This document shows, one piece after another, positions 24,709 through 32,231 of a DNA stretch of 44,333 bases; position 1 is the stretch's first letter; the number at the start of each line of letters is the position of its first letter. The position numbers and the translations under genes were made by a program. The stretch covers positions 1 to 44,333 of the forward strand of contig NZ_BMQY01000008.1 in NCBI RefSeq assembly GCF_014648355.1, given 5' to 3'. A model generated the notes under the pieces. That model was not told the origin of the DNA. It saw nothing but the letters and a program-made list of their open reading frames with translations, and did no database searches. This DNA comes from Couchioplanes azureus (GTDB lineage: Bacteria > Actinomycetota > Actinomycetes > Mycobacteriales > Micromonosporaceae).

Positions 24709-25742
24709 CCGTCTTCACCCTGTCGCAGGACGAACGGGAACCGCGACTGCTGCGGCAGCTCACCGACCTGGTGGACCACCACCGTGAGCGGTGCGCGCCC
24801 TACGCCCGGATCCTCGCCGCCGACGGCTACACCGCGGCGGACAGCATCGCCGAGCTGCCCTGGCTGCCGGTGCGGTTGTTCAAGAACCTGGACCTCAAGA
24901 GCATCCCGGACGACCAGGTGTTCAAGGTCCTCACGTCCAGCGGGACGACCGGTGAGGTCAGCCGCATCCACCTGGACCGGGCGGCCGCGGCCACCCAGAC
25001 CCGGCAGCTCGGTGCCACCGTGCAGACCGTCCTCGGTCCCCGGCGGCTGCCGATGCTGCTCGTGGACTCGCGCGGCATCCTCGCCAACCGCCACACGTTC
25101 AGCGCGCGCGGCGCCGGGGTGCTGGGGATGGCGACCTTCGGCCGCGACCACGCGTGGGCCCTCGACGAGCAGGGCCGGCCCGACCTGTCCGCGATCCGCG
25201 GCTTCCTGGCCGCACACGGCGACGCGCCCTTTCTGATCTTCGGCTTCACCTATCTGGTGTGGCTGCACCTCTACGACGTCGCCCGCGACGCGGGTCTCGA
25301 CCTCGGCAACGGTATCCTGATCCACTCCGGCGGCTGGAAGAAGCTGACCGACCGAGCCGTCTCGCCGGCCGAGTTCCGCCGGCGCCTGGCCCACGACATC
25401 GGGCTGACCCGCGTGCACAACTTCTACGGCATGGTCGAGCAGATCGGCACCATCTTCCTCGAGGGCCCGTCCGGAGGAAGCCTGTACTGTCCCGACTTCG
25501 CCGACGTGGTGATCCGCGACCCGGCCACCTGGGCCGAGCTGCCGCCCGGCGAGCCGGGACTCGTCGAGGTGGTGAGTACCCTGCCGACCTCGTACCCGGG
25601 CCATGTGCTGCTCACCGAGGACCTCGGCGTCGTGCACGGCATCGACGACGGCGACTGGCCCGGCAAGCGGTTCACGGTGCACGGCCGGCTGCCGCGCGCC
25701 GAGGCGCGCGGCTGCAGCGACACGTATCGGCAGGCGGCATGA
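24705..25742 (+). CDS. LuxE-like acyl-protein synthetase
   Basis: 345 residues from ATG 24705 in ATGA overlap. The adenylate loop TSSGTTGEVSRIHLD, LPWLPVRLFKN near the start, FIFGFTYLVWLHLYD-like central segment (seen as LIFGFTYLVWL), HSGGWKKL, NFYGMVEQIGTIFLE and CPDFADVVIRDP match the LuxE domain. Cys337 in ARGCSDTYRQ near the C-terminus corresponds to the acyl-accepting cysteine of LuxE. In luminous bacteria LuxE activates a fatty acid and hands it to LuxC for reduction to aldehyde. Here the luxC-like gene follows in overlap, so the same partnership is expected. There is no luciferase or LuxD gene, so light emission is not implied. Confidence 0.88.
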   Translation: MTVFTLSQDEREPRLLRQLTDLVDHHRERCAPYARILAADGYTAADSIAELPWLPVRLFKNLDLKSIPDDQVFKVLTSSGTTGEVSRIHLDRAAAATQTRQLGATVQTVLGPRRLPMLLVDSRGILANRHTFSARGAGVLGMATFGRDHAWALDEQGRPDLSAIRGFLAAHGDAPFLIFGFTYLVWLHLYDVARDAGLDLGNGILIHSGGWKKLTDRAVSPAEFRRRLAHDIGLTRVHNFYGMVEQIGTIFLEGPSGGSLYCPDFADVVIRDPATWAELPPGEPGLVEVVSTLPTSYPGHVLLTEDLGVVHGIDDGDWPGKRFTVHGRLPRAEARGCSDTYRQAA

Positions 25743-26935
25743 AGGTCCGCTTCGGCGCTCCCGCCGGCAACCTCGACGACCTGATCGCGCCGGGCCGGGA
25801 CCGGCTCGCCGTGGGTGACCCGCGCGTGGTGGATTTCCTGACCCGGTTCGCGCGCCGCCTGCTCGCCCCGGCCGTGGCCCGGCGGCACCCCGAACTGGGC
25901 TCCCTGGGCTACTTCCTGCGCCCCGCCGAGCTGGCGCGGGCCGTCGCGCGCATGCGGCGCGACGACGCCCTGGTGTTCCCGCGCGGCAACGTCTTCCACG
26001 TGCCGCCCGCCAACGTCGACACCATCTTCGTCTACTCGTGGGCGCTGTCCGCGCTGGCCGGCAACCACAACATCGTCCGGATCTCGCCGCGGGCGGCGGC
26101 GGCCGCCGAGACGGTGCTGGAGGCGCTGACCGCCACCCTGGCCGACGCCGATCCGGTGATCGCCCGTACCCAGCGCATGGTCACCTACGGCCGGGACGAC
26201 GCGGTCACCGGCGTCCTGAGCGGCTGGTGCGATCTGCGGGTGATCTGGGGTGGCGACGCGGCCGTCGACACCATCCGGCGGCTCCCGCTGCGTCCCTCCG
26301 GGCGCGACCTGACCTTCCCGGACCGCACCTCCTGGGCGGTGCTGTCGGTGCCGGGCTGGCGGGCCGCGGACCCGGCCGCCCGCCGCGCCGCCGTCACCGG
26401 TTTCGCCAACGACGCCTACTGGTTCGACCAGGCCGCCTGCTCGTCACCGCGCACGGTGTTCCTCGTCGGTCCGCCGGCACCCGCGGTCGCCGACGAGTTC
26501 CTGCACCTGCTGGCCGGCGTCGTCGCGAAGCGCGGCTGGAGCGTGGACGCCGCGATGGCCGTCGAGAAGCGGGTCCACGCCTACGGCCTCGCCGCCACCG
26601 GCGCGGTCAGCGCCATCCGGCACACCGGGAACGAGGTCACCGGCCTGGCCCTGCGCCACGCCGAGGCGGCGCCCCGGCACTGGATCGGGGCCGGCGCGTT
26701 CCCGTTCGCGTCGGTGAGCTCGCTGGACGAGCTGGTGCCGGCGATGACCCGCCACGACCAGACGGTCAGCCACTTCGGCTTCACCCCGGCCGAGCTGCAG
26801 GGCTTCGCCCAGGCGCTGGGCGGCCGTGGCGTGGACCGGATCGTGCCGTTCGGGTCGGCGCTCACCTTCGGCGTGCTCTGGGACGGCTACGACCTGCTGC
26901 ACGAGTTCACCCGGCTGACCACCGTGCAGACCTAG
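25739..26935 (+). CDS. LuxC-like acyl-CoA/acyl-protein reductase
   Basis: 398 residues from ATG 25739 in ATGA overlap with the luxE-like gene. Aldehyde-dehydrogenase-like LuxC fold: FPRGNVFHVPPANVDTIFVYSWALS, LAGNHNIVRISPRA, RVIWGGDAAVDTIR, and the catalytic cysteine in DQAACSSPRTVFLVG (Cys234). QTVSHFGF and GRGVDRIVPFGSALTF complete the family pattern. It reduces an acyl thioester held on LuxE, ACP or CoA to an aldehyde with NADPH. It is the last gene of the operon and meets the beta-helix gene head-on with only three bases between the stop codons, so the two transcripts must overlap at their 3' ends. Confidence 0.88.
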   Translation: MKVRFGAPAGNLDDLIAPGRDRLAVGDPRVVDFLTRFARRLLAPAVARRHPELGSLGYFLRPAELARAVARMRRDDALVFPRGNVFHVPPANVDTIFVYSWALSALAGNHNIVRISPRAAAAAETVLEALTATLADADPVIARTQRMVTYGRDDAVTGVLSGWCDLRVIWGGDAAVDTIRRLPLRPSGRDLTFPDRTSWAVLSVPGWRAADPAARRAAVTGFANDAYWFDQAACSSPRTVFLVGPPAPAVADEFLHLLAGVVAKRGWSVDAAMAVEKRVHAYGLAATGAVSAIRHTGNEVTGLALRHAEAAPRHWIGAGAFPFASVSSLDELVPAMTRHDQTVSHFGFTPAELQGFAQALGGRGVDRIVPFGSALTFGVLWDGYDLLHEFTRLTTVQT

Positions 26936-26938
26936 CCG

Positions 26939-27952
26939 TCAGGCCGGGAGGCCGAGCTCGCAGCAGGGGCGGCCGGGGCTCGGCGCGTCCGAGTCGATCC
27001 GGATGTTGCGCAACTGGACCTGCGGCGCCTGCTCCACCAGGACCGGGGACCACGTGCCGGCGGTACCGGTGCCGGACAGGCGGCAGTCGCGGATGACCGT
27101 GTCGGCGTACCGCAGCACGGTCACCGCCCCGTCCACCTCGCTGCGGCCCCAGCCCGCGACGCGGACGGCGTACCGCGGGCCGGTCCAGGCCACACAGGCC
27201 CGCGCGATCTCGATGCCCGCACCGATCCGCGCCGACGTCACGTACCGGTCGGTGTTGTCTCCGGGCAGCAGCCGGAAGCCCATCTCCACGTCGCGCAGGC
27301 AGCAGCCGACGACCCGGACGTCGTGCACCGAGCTCAGGTAGAAGCCCTCCACCGCGTCCCGGACCCGTAGCCCGGTGATGTCCAGCCGGTGCGGGTGGAA
27401 GGTCGGCCCGGCGACCGACGACACGTCCGCGCCGACGGCTCCCCAGTGCACGGCCAGCGCCGTGTGGCCTCCGCGCACCGTGACGTCCTCCAGTGCCACG
27501 TCGCGGACGGCGCCCATCAGTGCGATGCCGTTCGCGTGCCGGTCTCCGGGCCGTTCCACATGCACCCGCCGCACCTCGACCCCGGTGATCCACTGCGGAG
27601 GTGCGGCGTACAGGTAACGGCCGACGGTGAGCGCGGTGCCACGGTCGCCGCCGTGTTCACCGGGGTCCGCCGACGCCGGCCGCAGCCCGAGGTCCCGCAC
27701 GGACACGCCGGAACCCAGCACGTGCACCAGCGGGTGGTCGGTGGAGTCGGCCGACACGAGCCAGCTCGCCGGACGGCCCTCGGAGCCGGCCGCACCGCGG
27801 ATGCTCCAGCCCTGCGGCACGGCCAGCCCGCCGGCCACCGGATGGTCGCCCGGTGGCAGCTCCAGGATGCCGGGCCTCGCCGTGTCCAGTAGTTCCTGCA
27901 CGATGCGGCGGTTGCCGGCGGCATCCGCGGTCAGGCGCGGACGGTAGGTCAT
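26939..27952 (-). CDS. Right-handed beta-helix protein
   Basis: 337 residues from ATG 27952 (ATGA overlap with the upstream gene). An N-terminal RIVQELLDTARPGILELPPGDHPVAGGL is the standard opening of pectate-lyase-like beta-helices. Repeated short coils follow, such as VRDLGLRP, ITGVEVRRVHVERP, VRDVALEDVTVRGGHTALAV, LDITGLRVRDAVEGFYLSSVHDVRVVGCCLRDVEMGFRL and QVQLRNIRID. There is no signal peptide, so it acts in the cytoplasm unless exported otherwise. Beta-helix proteins in glycan loci may be epimerases, lyases or acetyl-/glycosyl-handling scaffolds. The catalytic residues cannot be identified. It closes the pseH-pseI operon. Confidence 0.7.
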   Translation of the reverse strand: MTYRPRLTADAAGNRRIVQELLDTARPGILELPPGDHPVAGGLAVPQGWSIRGAAGSEGRPASWLVSADSTDHPLVHVLGSGVSVRDLGLRPASADPGEHGGDRGTALTVGRYLYAAPPQWITGVEVRRVHVERPGDRHANGIALMGAVRDVALEDVTVRGGHTALAVHWGAVGADVSSVAGPTFHPHRLDITGLRVRDAVEGFYLSSVHDVRVVGCCLRDVEMGFRLLPGDNTDRYVTSARIGAGIEIARACVAWTGPRYAVRVAGWGRSEVDGAVTVLRYADTVIRDCRLSGTGTAGTWSPVLVEQAPQVQLRNIRIDSDAPSPGRPCCELGLPA

Positions 27953-28914
27953 CGCCGGGACTCCTGGGTGATCCGGAGGGCCAGTCGCGGGTCCGGATCG
28001 GCCAGGCCCAGCAGGACCGGGGCGGAAACCGGTGCGGTCAGCTCCACCTCGACGAAGCCCGGTCCTCGGCGCAGCACCGTGACCGGCGCCGGCGCGGCGT
28101 CGCCCAGCAGGGTCGCGCGGACGGTCGGCGGCGCGACCCGCCGGATCCGTGGTGCCCCGGCGGCGTGCAGGGCGGCGCGGCGGGCCAGGCGCGACACCTT
28201 GAACACCGCGCGGGCCGGCTTCTGCCGGGTCCACCGGTTGGCCGGCGAGCGGGCCACCGGTGGGGCCGGCGGGACGAGCCCGGCGGCCAGGCGGATCCGC
28301 CGTGCCGGGCCGGGGGGAAGGACCGCCAGATCGCATCCCGTCTCCGACGGCGCCGGGGTCACCGCGGCCGGGCCGGCGGGCCGGGGCCGCACCCGGATGC
28401 GCTCGATGCGCAGCCCGACGGCGCCGCGCGGCGACACGCGGTCCCGGGCCCAGGGCGGCACCGGCGGTTCGGCCAGCTCGACGACGAGCAGGCCGTCCGG
28501 TGCGAGCTCGCCGGCGGCGAGCTCGAACTCGACCACGGTGGTGGCGGCCGTGGCGCGGCGCCAGCCCTGCCGGCGGGCCAGCACCGCCGCCCCGCGGACG
28601 GCGCCCTGACAGCGCAGCAGCACCAGGCGGGGCCGTTCCGGCGCGTGGCGCGGCGGCCGGACCCGGTCGGCCCACCACCGCGTCGCCGTCTCGTCGAGGT
28701 TCAGCTCGACCGTGACGACCACCGGACCGGCCCCGCCGCGCACCTTGAGCACGACCCCGCCGCAGTCGCCGGTGAGCCGGCCGACGATGGCGGCGCCGCG
28801 CACCACCTGGTCGACGATGCGCACGCCCGGGTGCTGGCCGCTGGTGACCTCGACCGGCAGGTCGAGCACGGTGGCCGGGGCGTCGAAGTCGGTGGCGAAC
28901 CAGGAGCCGATCAC
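27949..28914 (-). CDS. Unrecognised protein in the pseH-pseI operon
   Basis: 321 residues from GTG 28914 (GTGA overlap with the glycosyltransferase-like gene), ending in ATGA overlap with the beta-helix gene. No signal peptide or clear membrane segment. The first half looks beta-rich (VVLKVRGGAGPVVVTVELNLDETATRWW, TTVVEFELAAGELAPDGLLVVELAEPP, GLRIERIRVRPRP), like a carbohydrate-binding beta-sandwich. The second half is basic and proline/arginine-rich (for example NRWTRQKPARAVFKVSRLARRAALHA). A second short beta domain may close it. No known family recognised. The context suggests a function in assembly or decoration of the Pse-containing glycan. Confidence 0.65.
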   Translation of the reverse strand: MIGSWFATDFDAPATVLDLPVEVTSGQHPGVRIVDQVVRGAAIVGRLTGDCGGVVLKVRGGAGPVVVTVELNLDETATRWWADRVRPPRHAPERPRLVLLRCQGAVRGAAVLARRQGWRRATAATTVVEFELAAGELAPDGLLVVELAEPPVPPWARDRVSPRGAVGLRIERIRVRPRPAGPAAVTPAPSETGCDLAVLPPGPARRIRLAAGLVPPAPPVARSPANRWTRQKPARAVFKVSRLARRAALHAAGAPRIRRVAPPTVRATLLGDAAPAPVTVLRRGPGFVEVELTAPVSAPVLLGLADPDPRLALRITQESRR

Positions 28915-30488
28915 AGGTCCACCCGGGTCAGCATGGGCTCGCGACGGTGCCACATCCGCTCCACCGCCGCGAACAGCGGGTCGGCGTCGCTCTCGATGTG
29001 CCGGAAGGTGGCGCGCATGACCTTCAACAGGGTGTCCGCCGGCCACACCTCCCACTGCGGCACGAGCGGAGTGACCACGTCGGTGCCGCTGCGGTAGAGC
29101 CACAGCCAGAGCCGGGCGCGCCGCACCTGCTCCTCGCTGATCGGTACCGTGCCGTCGCACAGCGCCGTGATGCGGTCCTCCAGGGTCTTCCAGTACGCGT
29201 CGGTGTCGTCGACCACCGTCGACAGCCCGCACGAGCTCCACTCCGACCAGCCGGCCTGGATCACCGGGATGCCGTACGCGGGCAGCTCGTTGCTCACGCT
29301 GCCGCGGACCGTCACTCCGAGGTCGGTCAGGCTCCACAAGGCGTTCTTGCTCAGTGCGGCGCTGGGACGGAACACCAGGTGCCGTGCCCCGCGATGCTGC
29401 CGGGAGACCCGGGCGAAGAAGTCGGTCGAGTCGTACAGCGCCTGGCTGGGATGGTCGAGGAACAGCCATTGCGCCTCGGTGTGGCCGGCGGCGTAGGCGG
29501 CGGTGCCGGAGAACCAGTCGGCCAGCGAGCCGAACACCTCCCGATTGGTGCCCAGCGCGTCGGAGACGGCGTGGTTGAACACGGAGACCACCGGCCGGTC
29601 GGGATCGAGGCCCAGGCGGCGGGCCGTGTGGGTGCGCAGCCGGGCCCGGTCGGCGGCGTCGTCGAGGTCGACCGAGGCGGACACGCCGCCGCGCCACCAG
29701 CTCGGCCGGCCGAGGTTCACCTTGGCCCGCCAGGCGACGAGCTCGCCGGCCGTGTGCAGCTCGGCGCGGCGCGGCCACACCCGACCCTCGAACGTCGCAC
29801 CGATCTGCCGGGTCAGCTCCTGGCGGAACGTCCCGGCGCCGGTGTCGTGCTCCGGGAACAGGCCGTACGCCTTCATGCAGCCGGTCTGCTGGGTGTGGAT
29901 GACCGGTACGCCCCGCCGGCGCGCCGACTCGACCGCCAGCCCCCACTGGTCGTAGTCGACATGGCTGGTGACCAGCGCGACCACGTGGCCGCCGAAGGTC
30001 TTCTCGTAGACGGCCGACAGCGCCGTGGCGTACCGGCGGCGTAGCTGGTAGTCGGGCCGCGACGCGTGGTCCGCGGGCAGGCTGGGAAGCTTGCCCAGGC
30101 GGCAGTACGTCGCGTCGGCGTAGGCCGTCAGCGTCGCCTCGTCGAGGGTCGGACCCGACGGCCCGGCCCGGACGGCGTCCCACACGTCGACGACCTCGGC
30201 CGCCCCGTACGCCTGCGCGACCCGGCGCACCGTGTCGACGTCGAACCCGCTCCACAACGTACGCCGCCAGTGCTCCTCGACGCCGGTGACCACCACCAGG
30301 CGGGCCGGGCGCAGCCGGCGGACCGCGTTCGCGAAGGCCAGGTTCCGCAGCGTCACCCGGATGTCCTGGTGGAACGCCTCGACCAGGACGACGGCGTCGT
30401 CATCCGGGCGCCGCAGGTTCTTGTCCCAGTAGACCGCCGCCGCCTCCAGGAACCATTGCAGTTCCCGACTGTTCGCTTTCAGCCACAC
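28911..30488 (-). CDS. Capsule-type glycosyltransferase-like protein, candidate pseudaminyltransferase
   Basis: 525 residues from GTG 30488. Features resemble the GT-B-like capsule/surface-polysaccharide enzymes (KpsC/KpsS and related): an N-terminal lobe VVLVEAFHQDIRVTLRNLAFANAVRR, a middle VPVIHTQQTGCMKAYG, then DRPVVSVFNHAVSDALG, WLFLDHPSQALYDSTDFFARV, and LGVTVRGSVSNELPAYGIPVIQAG with the ordered T-x-R-G-S-x-x-x-E-x-x-x-x-G-x-P signature of nucleotide-sugar binding in that fold. It directly follows pseI (25-base gap), so transfer of CMP-pseudaminic acid is the natural hypothesis. It is large and has no membrane helix. Specificity is inferred from context only. Confidence 0.62.
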   Translation of the reverse strand: MWLKANSRELQWFLEAAAVYWDKNLRRPDDDAVVLVEAFHQDIRVTLRNLAFANAVRRLRPARLVVVTGVEEHWRRTLWSGFDVDTVRRVAQAYGAAEVVDVWDAVRAGPSGPTLDEATLTAYADATYCRLGKLPSLPADHASRPDYQLRRRYATALSAVYEKTFGGHVVALVTSHVDYDQWGLAVESARRRGVPVIHTQQTGCMKAYGLFPEHDTGAGTFRQELTRQIGATFEGRVWPRRAELHTAGELVAWRAKVNLGRPSWWRGGVSASVDLDDAADRARLRTHTARRLGLDPDRPVVSVFNHAVSDALGTNREVFGSLADWFSGTAAYAAGHTEAQWLFLDHPSQALYDSTDFFARVSRQHRGARHLVFRPSAALSKNALWSLTDLGVTVRGSVSNELPAYGIPVIQAGWSEWSSCGLSTVVDDTDAYWKTLEDRITALCDGTVPISEEQVRRARLWLWLYRSGTDVVTPLVPQWEVWPADTLLKVMRATFRHIESDADPLFAAVERMWHRREPMLTRVDL

Positions 30489-30513
30489 CGTGGAGTTCCG
30501 TGCCTTTCGCCGA

Positions 30514-31554
30514 CTAGATGAGGTCCCAGGTGAGCGGCGTGCCCATCGCCGCGTCGTGCCGGAAGGCGCGGCCGAGGACCGAGCCGATCGCGTCCGGTGG
30601 CAGACCTCCGGTGGGGCGGATGGACCGGACGTTCCGCTCGGTGACGAGCTCGCCGGCCCGCACGTCGGCCACGACGTAGAGGGAGCGACGGAAGCGCAGG
30701 CTCTCCCGCTCGGCCTCGGTCGGGCCGATGCTCGTGGTGCCGAGCGCCTGCCAGGCCCGCTCCGACTCGGTCACCAGGTCGCGGAGCTCCGCCGGCTCGA
30801 GCGAGAAGGCGGCGTCGACGCCCCCGGCGGCCCGGTCCAGCGTCACGTGCTTCTCGATCAGGCAGGCGCCCAGGGCCACGGCGGCGATCGGCACGCCGAT
30901 GCCGAGGGTGTGGTCGCTGAGTCCCACCGGTACCCGCAGGGAGTCGGCCAGCACGGGGATCCGCCGCAGGTTCGTCTGCTCCGGCGGCGCCGGATAGGAG
31001 GCGGTGCAGGAGAGAACCACCAGGTCGCGGCACCCCGCCTCGCGCGCCGCGGTCACCGCCGCGGCGATCTCGCCGAGGGTCGCCATCCCGGTCGAGATGA
31101 TCACCGGCTTCCCGGTGCCGGCCGCCAGGCGCACCAGCGGCAGGTCGGTGATCTCCGAGGAGGCGATCTTGTACATCGGGACGTCGAGCTTCTCCAGGAA
31201 CTCCACGGCGGTGCGGTCGAACGGGCTGGAGAAGGCGGCGAGGCCCCGCGACCGCGCCCGCTCGAAGATGGCCTCATGCCATTCCCACGGCGTGTGCGCC
31301 TGCGCGAAGAGCTGGTGGAGGTACTGGCCTGGCCACAGGTCGTGAGCCTCGGAGATGCGGAACCGGGGGTGCCGGACGTCCACGGTCATCGTGTCGGCCG
31401 TGTAGGTCTGCAGCTTGACGGCGTGGGCACCGGCGTCCGCCACCGCGTCGACCAGCGCCAGCGCCGTGTCCAGCGAGCCGTTGTGGTTGCCGGACATCTC
31501 CGCCACGATGTACGGCCGTAGCCCCGCGCCGATCTCGGCCTGGTTGACGATCAC
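30514..31554 (-). CDS. pseI: Pseudaminic acid synthase (NeuB family)
   Basis: 346 residues from GTG 31554, GTGA overlap with pseH; GAGAGGAAG lies just upstream. TIM-barrel NeuB domain (about residues 10-260): YIVAEMSGNHNGSLDTALAL, AVKLQTYTADTMTVD, ISEAHDLWPGQYLHQLFAQAHTPWEWH (this longer W-rich insert is typical of PseI rather than NeuB), FSSPFDRTAVEFLE, YKIASSEITDLPL, STGMATLGEI, SLRVPVGLSDHT and IEKHVTLDR. A C-terminal SAF/antifreeze-like domain follows (SLYVVADVRAGELVTERNVRSIRP, GLPPDAIGSVLGR). It condenses the PseG product with phosphoenolpyruvate to give pseudaminic acid. Strong assignment. Confidence 0.93.
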   Translation of the reverse strand: MIVNQAEIGAGLRPYIVAEMSGNHNGSLDTALALVDAVADAGAHAVKLQTYTADTMTVDVRHPRFRISEAHDLWPGQYLHQLFAQAHTPWEWHEAIFERARSRGLAAFSSPFDRTAVEFLEKLDVPMYKIASSEITDLPLVRLAAGTGKPVIISTGMATLGEIAAAVTAAREAGCRDLVVLSCTASYPAPPEQTNLRRIPVLADSLRVPVGLSDHTLGIGVPIAAVALGACLIEKHVTLDRAAGGVDAAFSLEPAELRDLVTESERAWQALGTTSIGPTEAERESLRFRRSLYVVADVRAGELVTERNVRSIRPTGGLPPDAIGSVLGRAFRHDAAMGTPLTWDLI

Positions 31555-32027
31555 TGTCTTCCTCTCTCGGTCCACACCACGGTCTGCGGCGTGCCGTCGA
31601 CCAGCCGTTCGTACCGGCGGAGCTCCCGGAAGCCGAAGCGCCGGTGCAGCGCCAGCACCTGCCGGTTGCTCGCCAGGGCCTCTCCGCCGAGCCGGTCGAG
31701 TCCGAGCTCGCCGAAGGCGTACGCCACGGCCTCGCGTTCCAGCCGCATCCAGGCCGGCAGCAACGCCGCCCCCAGCCCGGCCACGTCGAGGTAGAAGGAC
31801 CAGACGGCCGGATCCCGCCGCAGGTCGAACAGCACCACGCCGGCCGGCACGCCGTCGTCACAGAAGATGAGAACGTGGCGCGCGGGATCTGTCGTCGCGG
31901 CCGTCCACCACCGCGCGTGTTCCTCCGCGCCGATGACGTGGGTGGACAGGCTCACCCGCCGTACCTCCGGATGGTTGCGCCAGACGAGCACGGTGTCGCG
32001 ATCGGCGTCGACGGCGGCACGTAGCAT
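31551..32027 (-). CDS. pseH: PseH-like GNAT N-acetyltransferase
   Basis: 158 residues from ATG 32027; a G-rich stretch upstream can serve as ribosome site. VLVWRNHPEVRRVSLSTHVIGAEEHARWW is the PseH/RimJ-type N-terminus (W-R-N-x-P-x-V-R), followed by IFCDDGVPAGVVLFDLRRDPAVWSFYLD, LERE AVAYAFGELGLDRL-type helices and the end VLALHRRFGFREL. It acetylates the 4-amino group of the PseC product with acetyl-CoA. First gene of the second pse operon; its stop overlaps the pseI start. The 204-base gap to the divergent GGDEF-EAL gene holds its promoter, in which I recognise no specific box. Confidence 0.87.
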   Translation of the reverse strand: MLRAAVDADRDTVLVWRNHPEVRRVSLSTHVIGAEEHARWWTAATTDPARHVLIFCDDGVPAGVVLFDLRRDPAVWSFYLDVAGLGAALLPAWMRLEREAVAYAFGELGLDRLGGEALASNRQVLALHRRFGFRELRRYERLVDGTPQTVVWTERGRQ

Positions 32028-32231
32028 CCGACACACCACCCCCTTCAGGTCGGAGGTCACCGTAAGGACGCGGATTGAGGGGACCATGACGCCGAGGCGA
32101 GGTCCGGACCAACCGCAGGTGTCCAGTCGGGGTCGGCCGGACCAGGGTCCGGGCCGGCCGCCGGCGGCGCCCGATCCGGATTGCAGGGCGCTGGCAACGC
32201 GACTGCACCCGGCGGCCGGTATCCATGACCT

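Noticed and set aside
22408..26935. A bioluminescence operon
   Set aside because: Only LuxE- and LuxC-like genes are present; there is no luciferase (LuxA/LuxB) and no LuxD.
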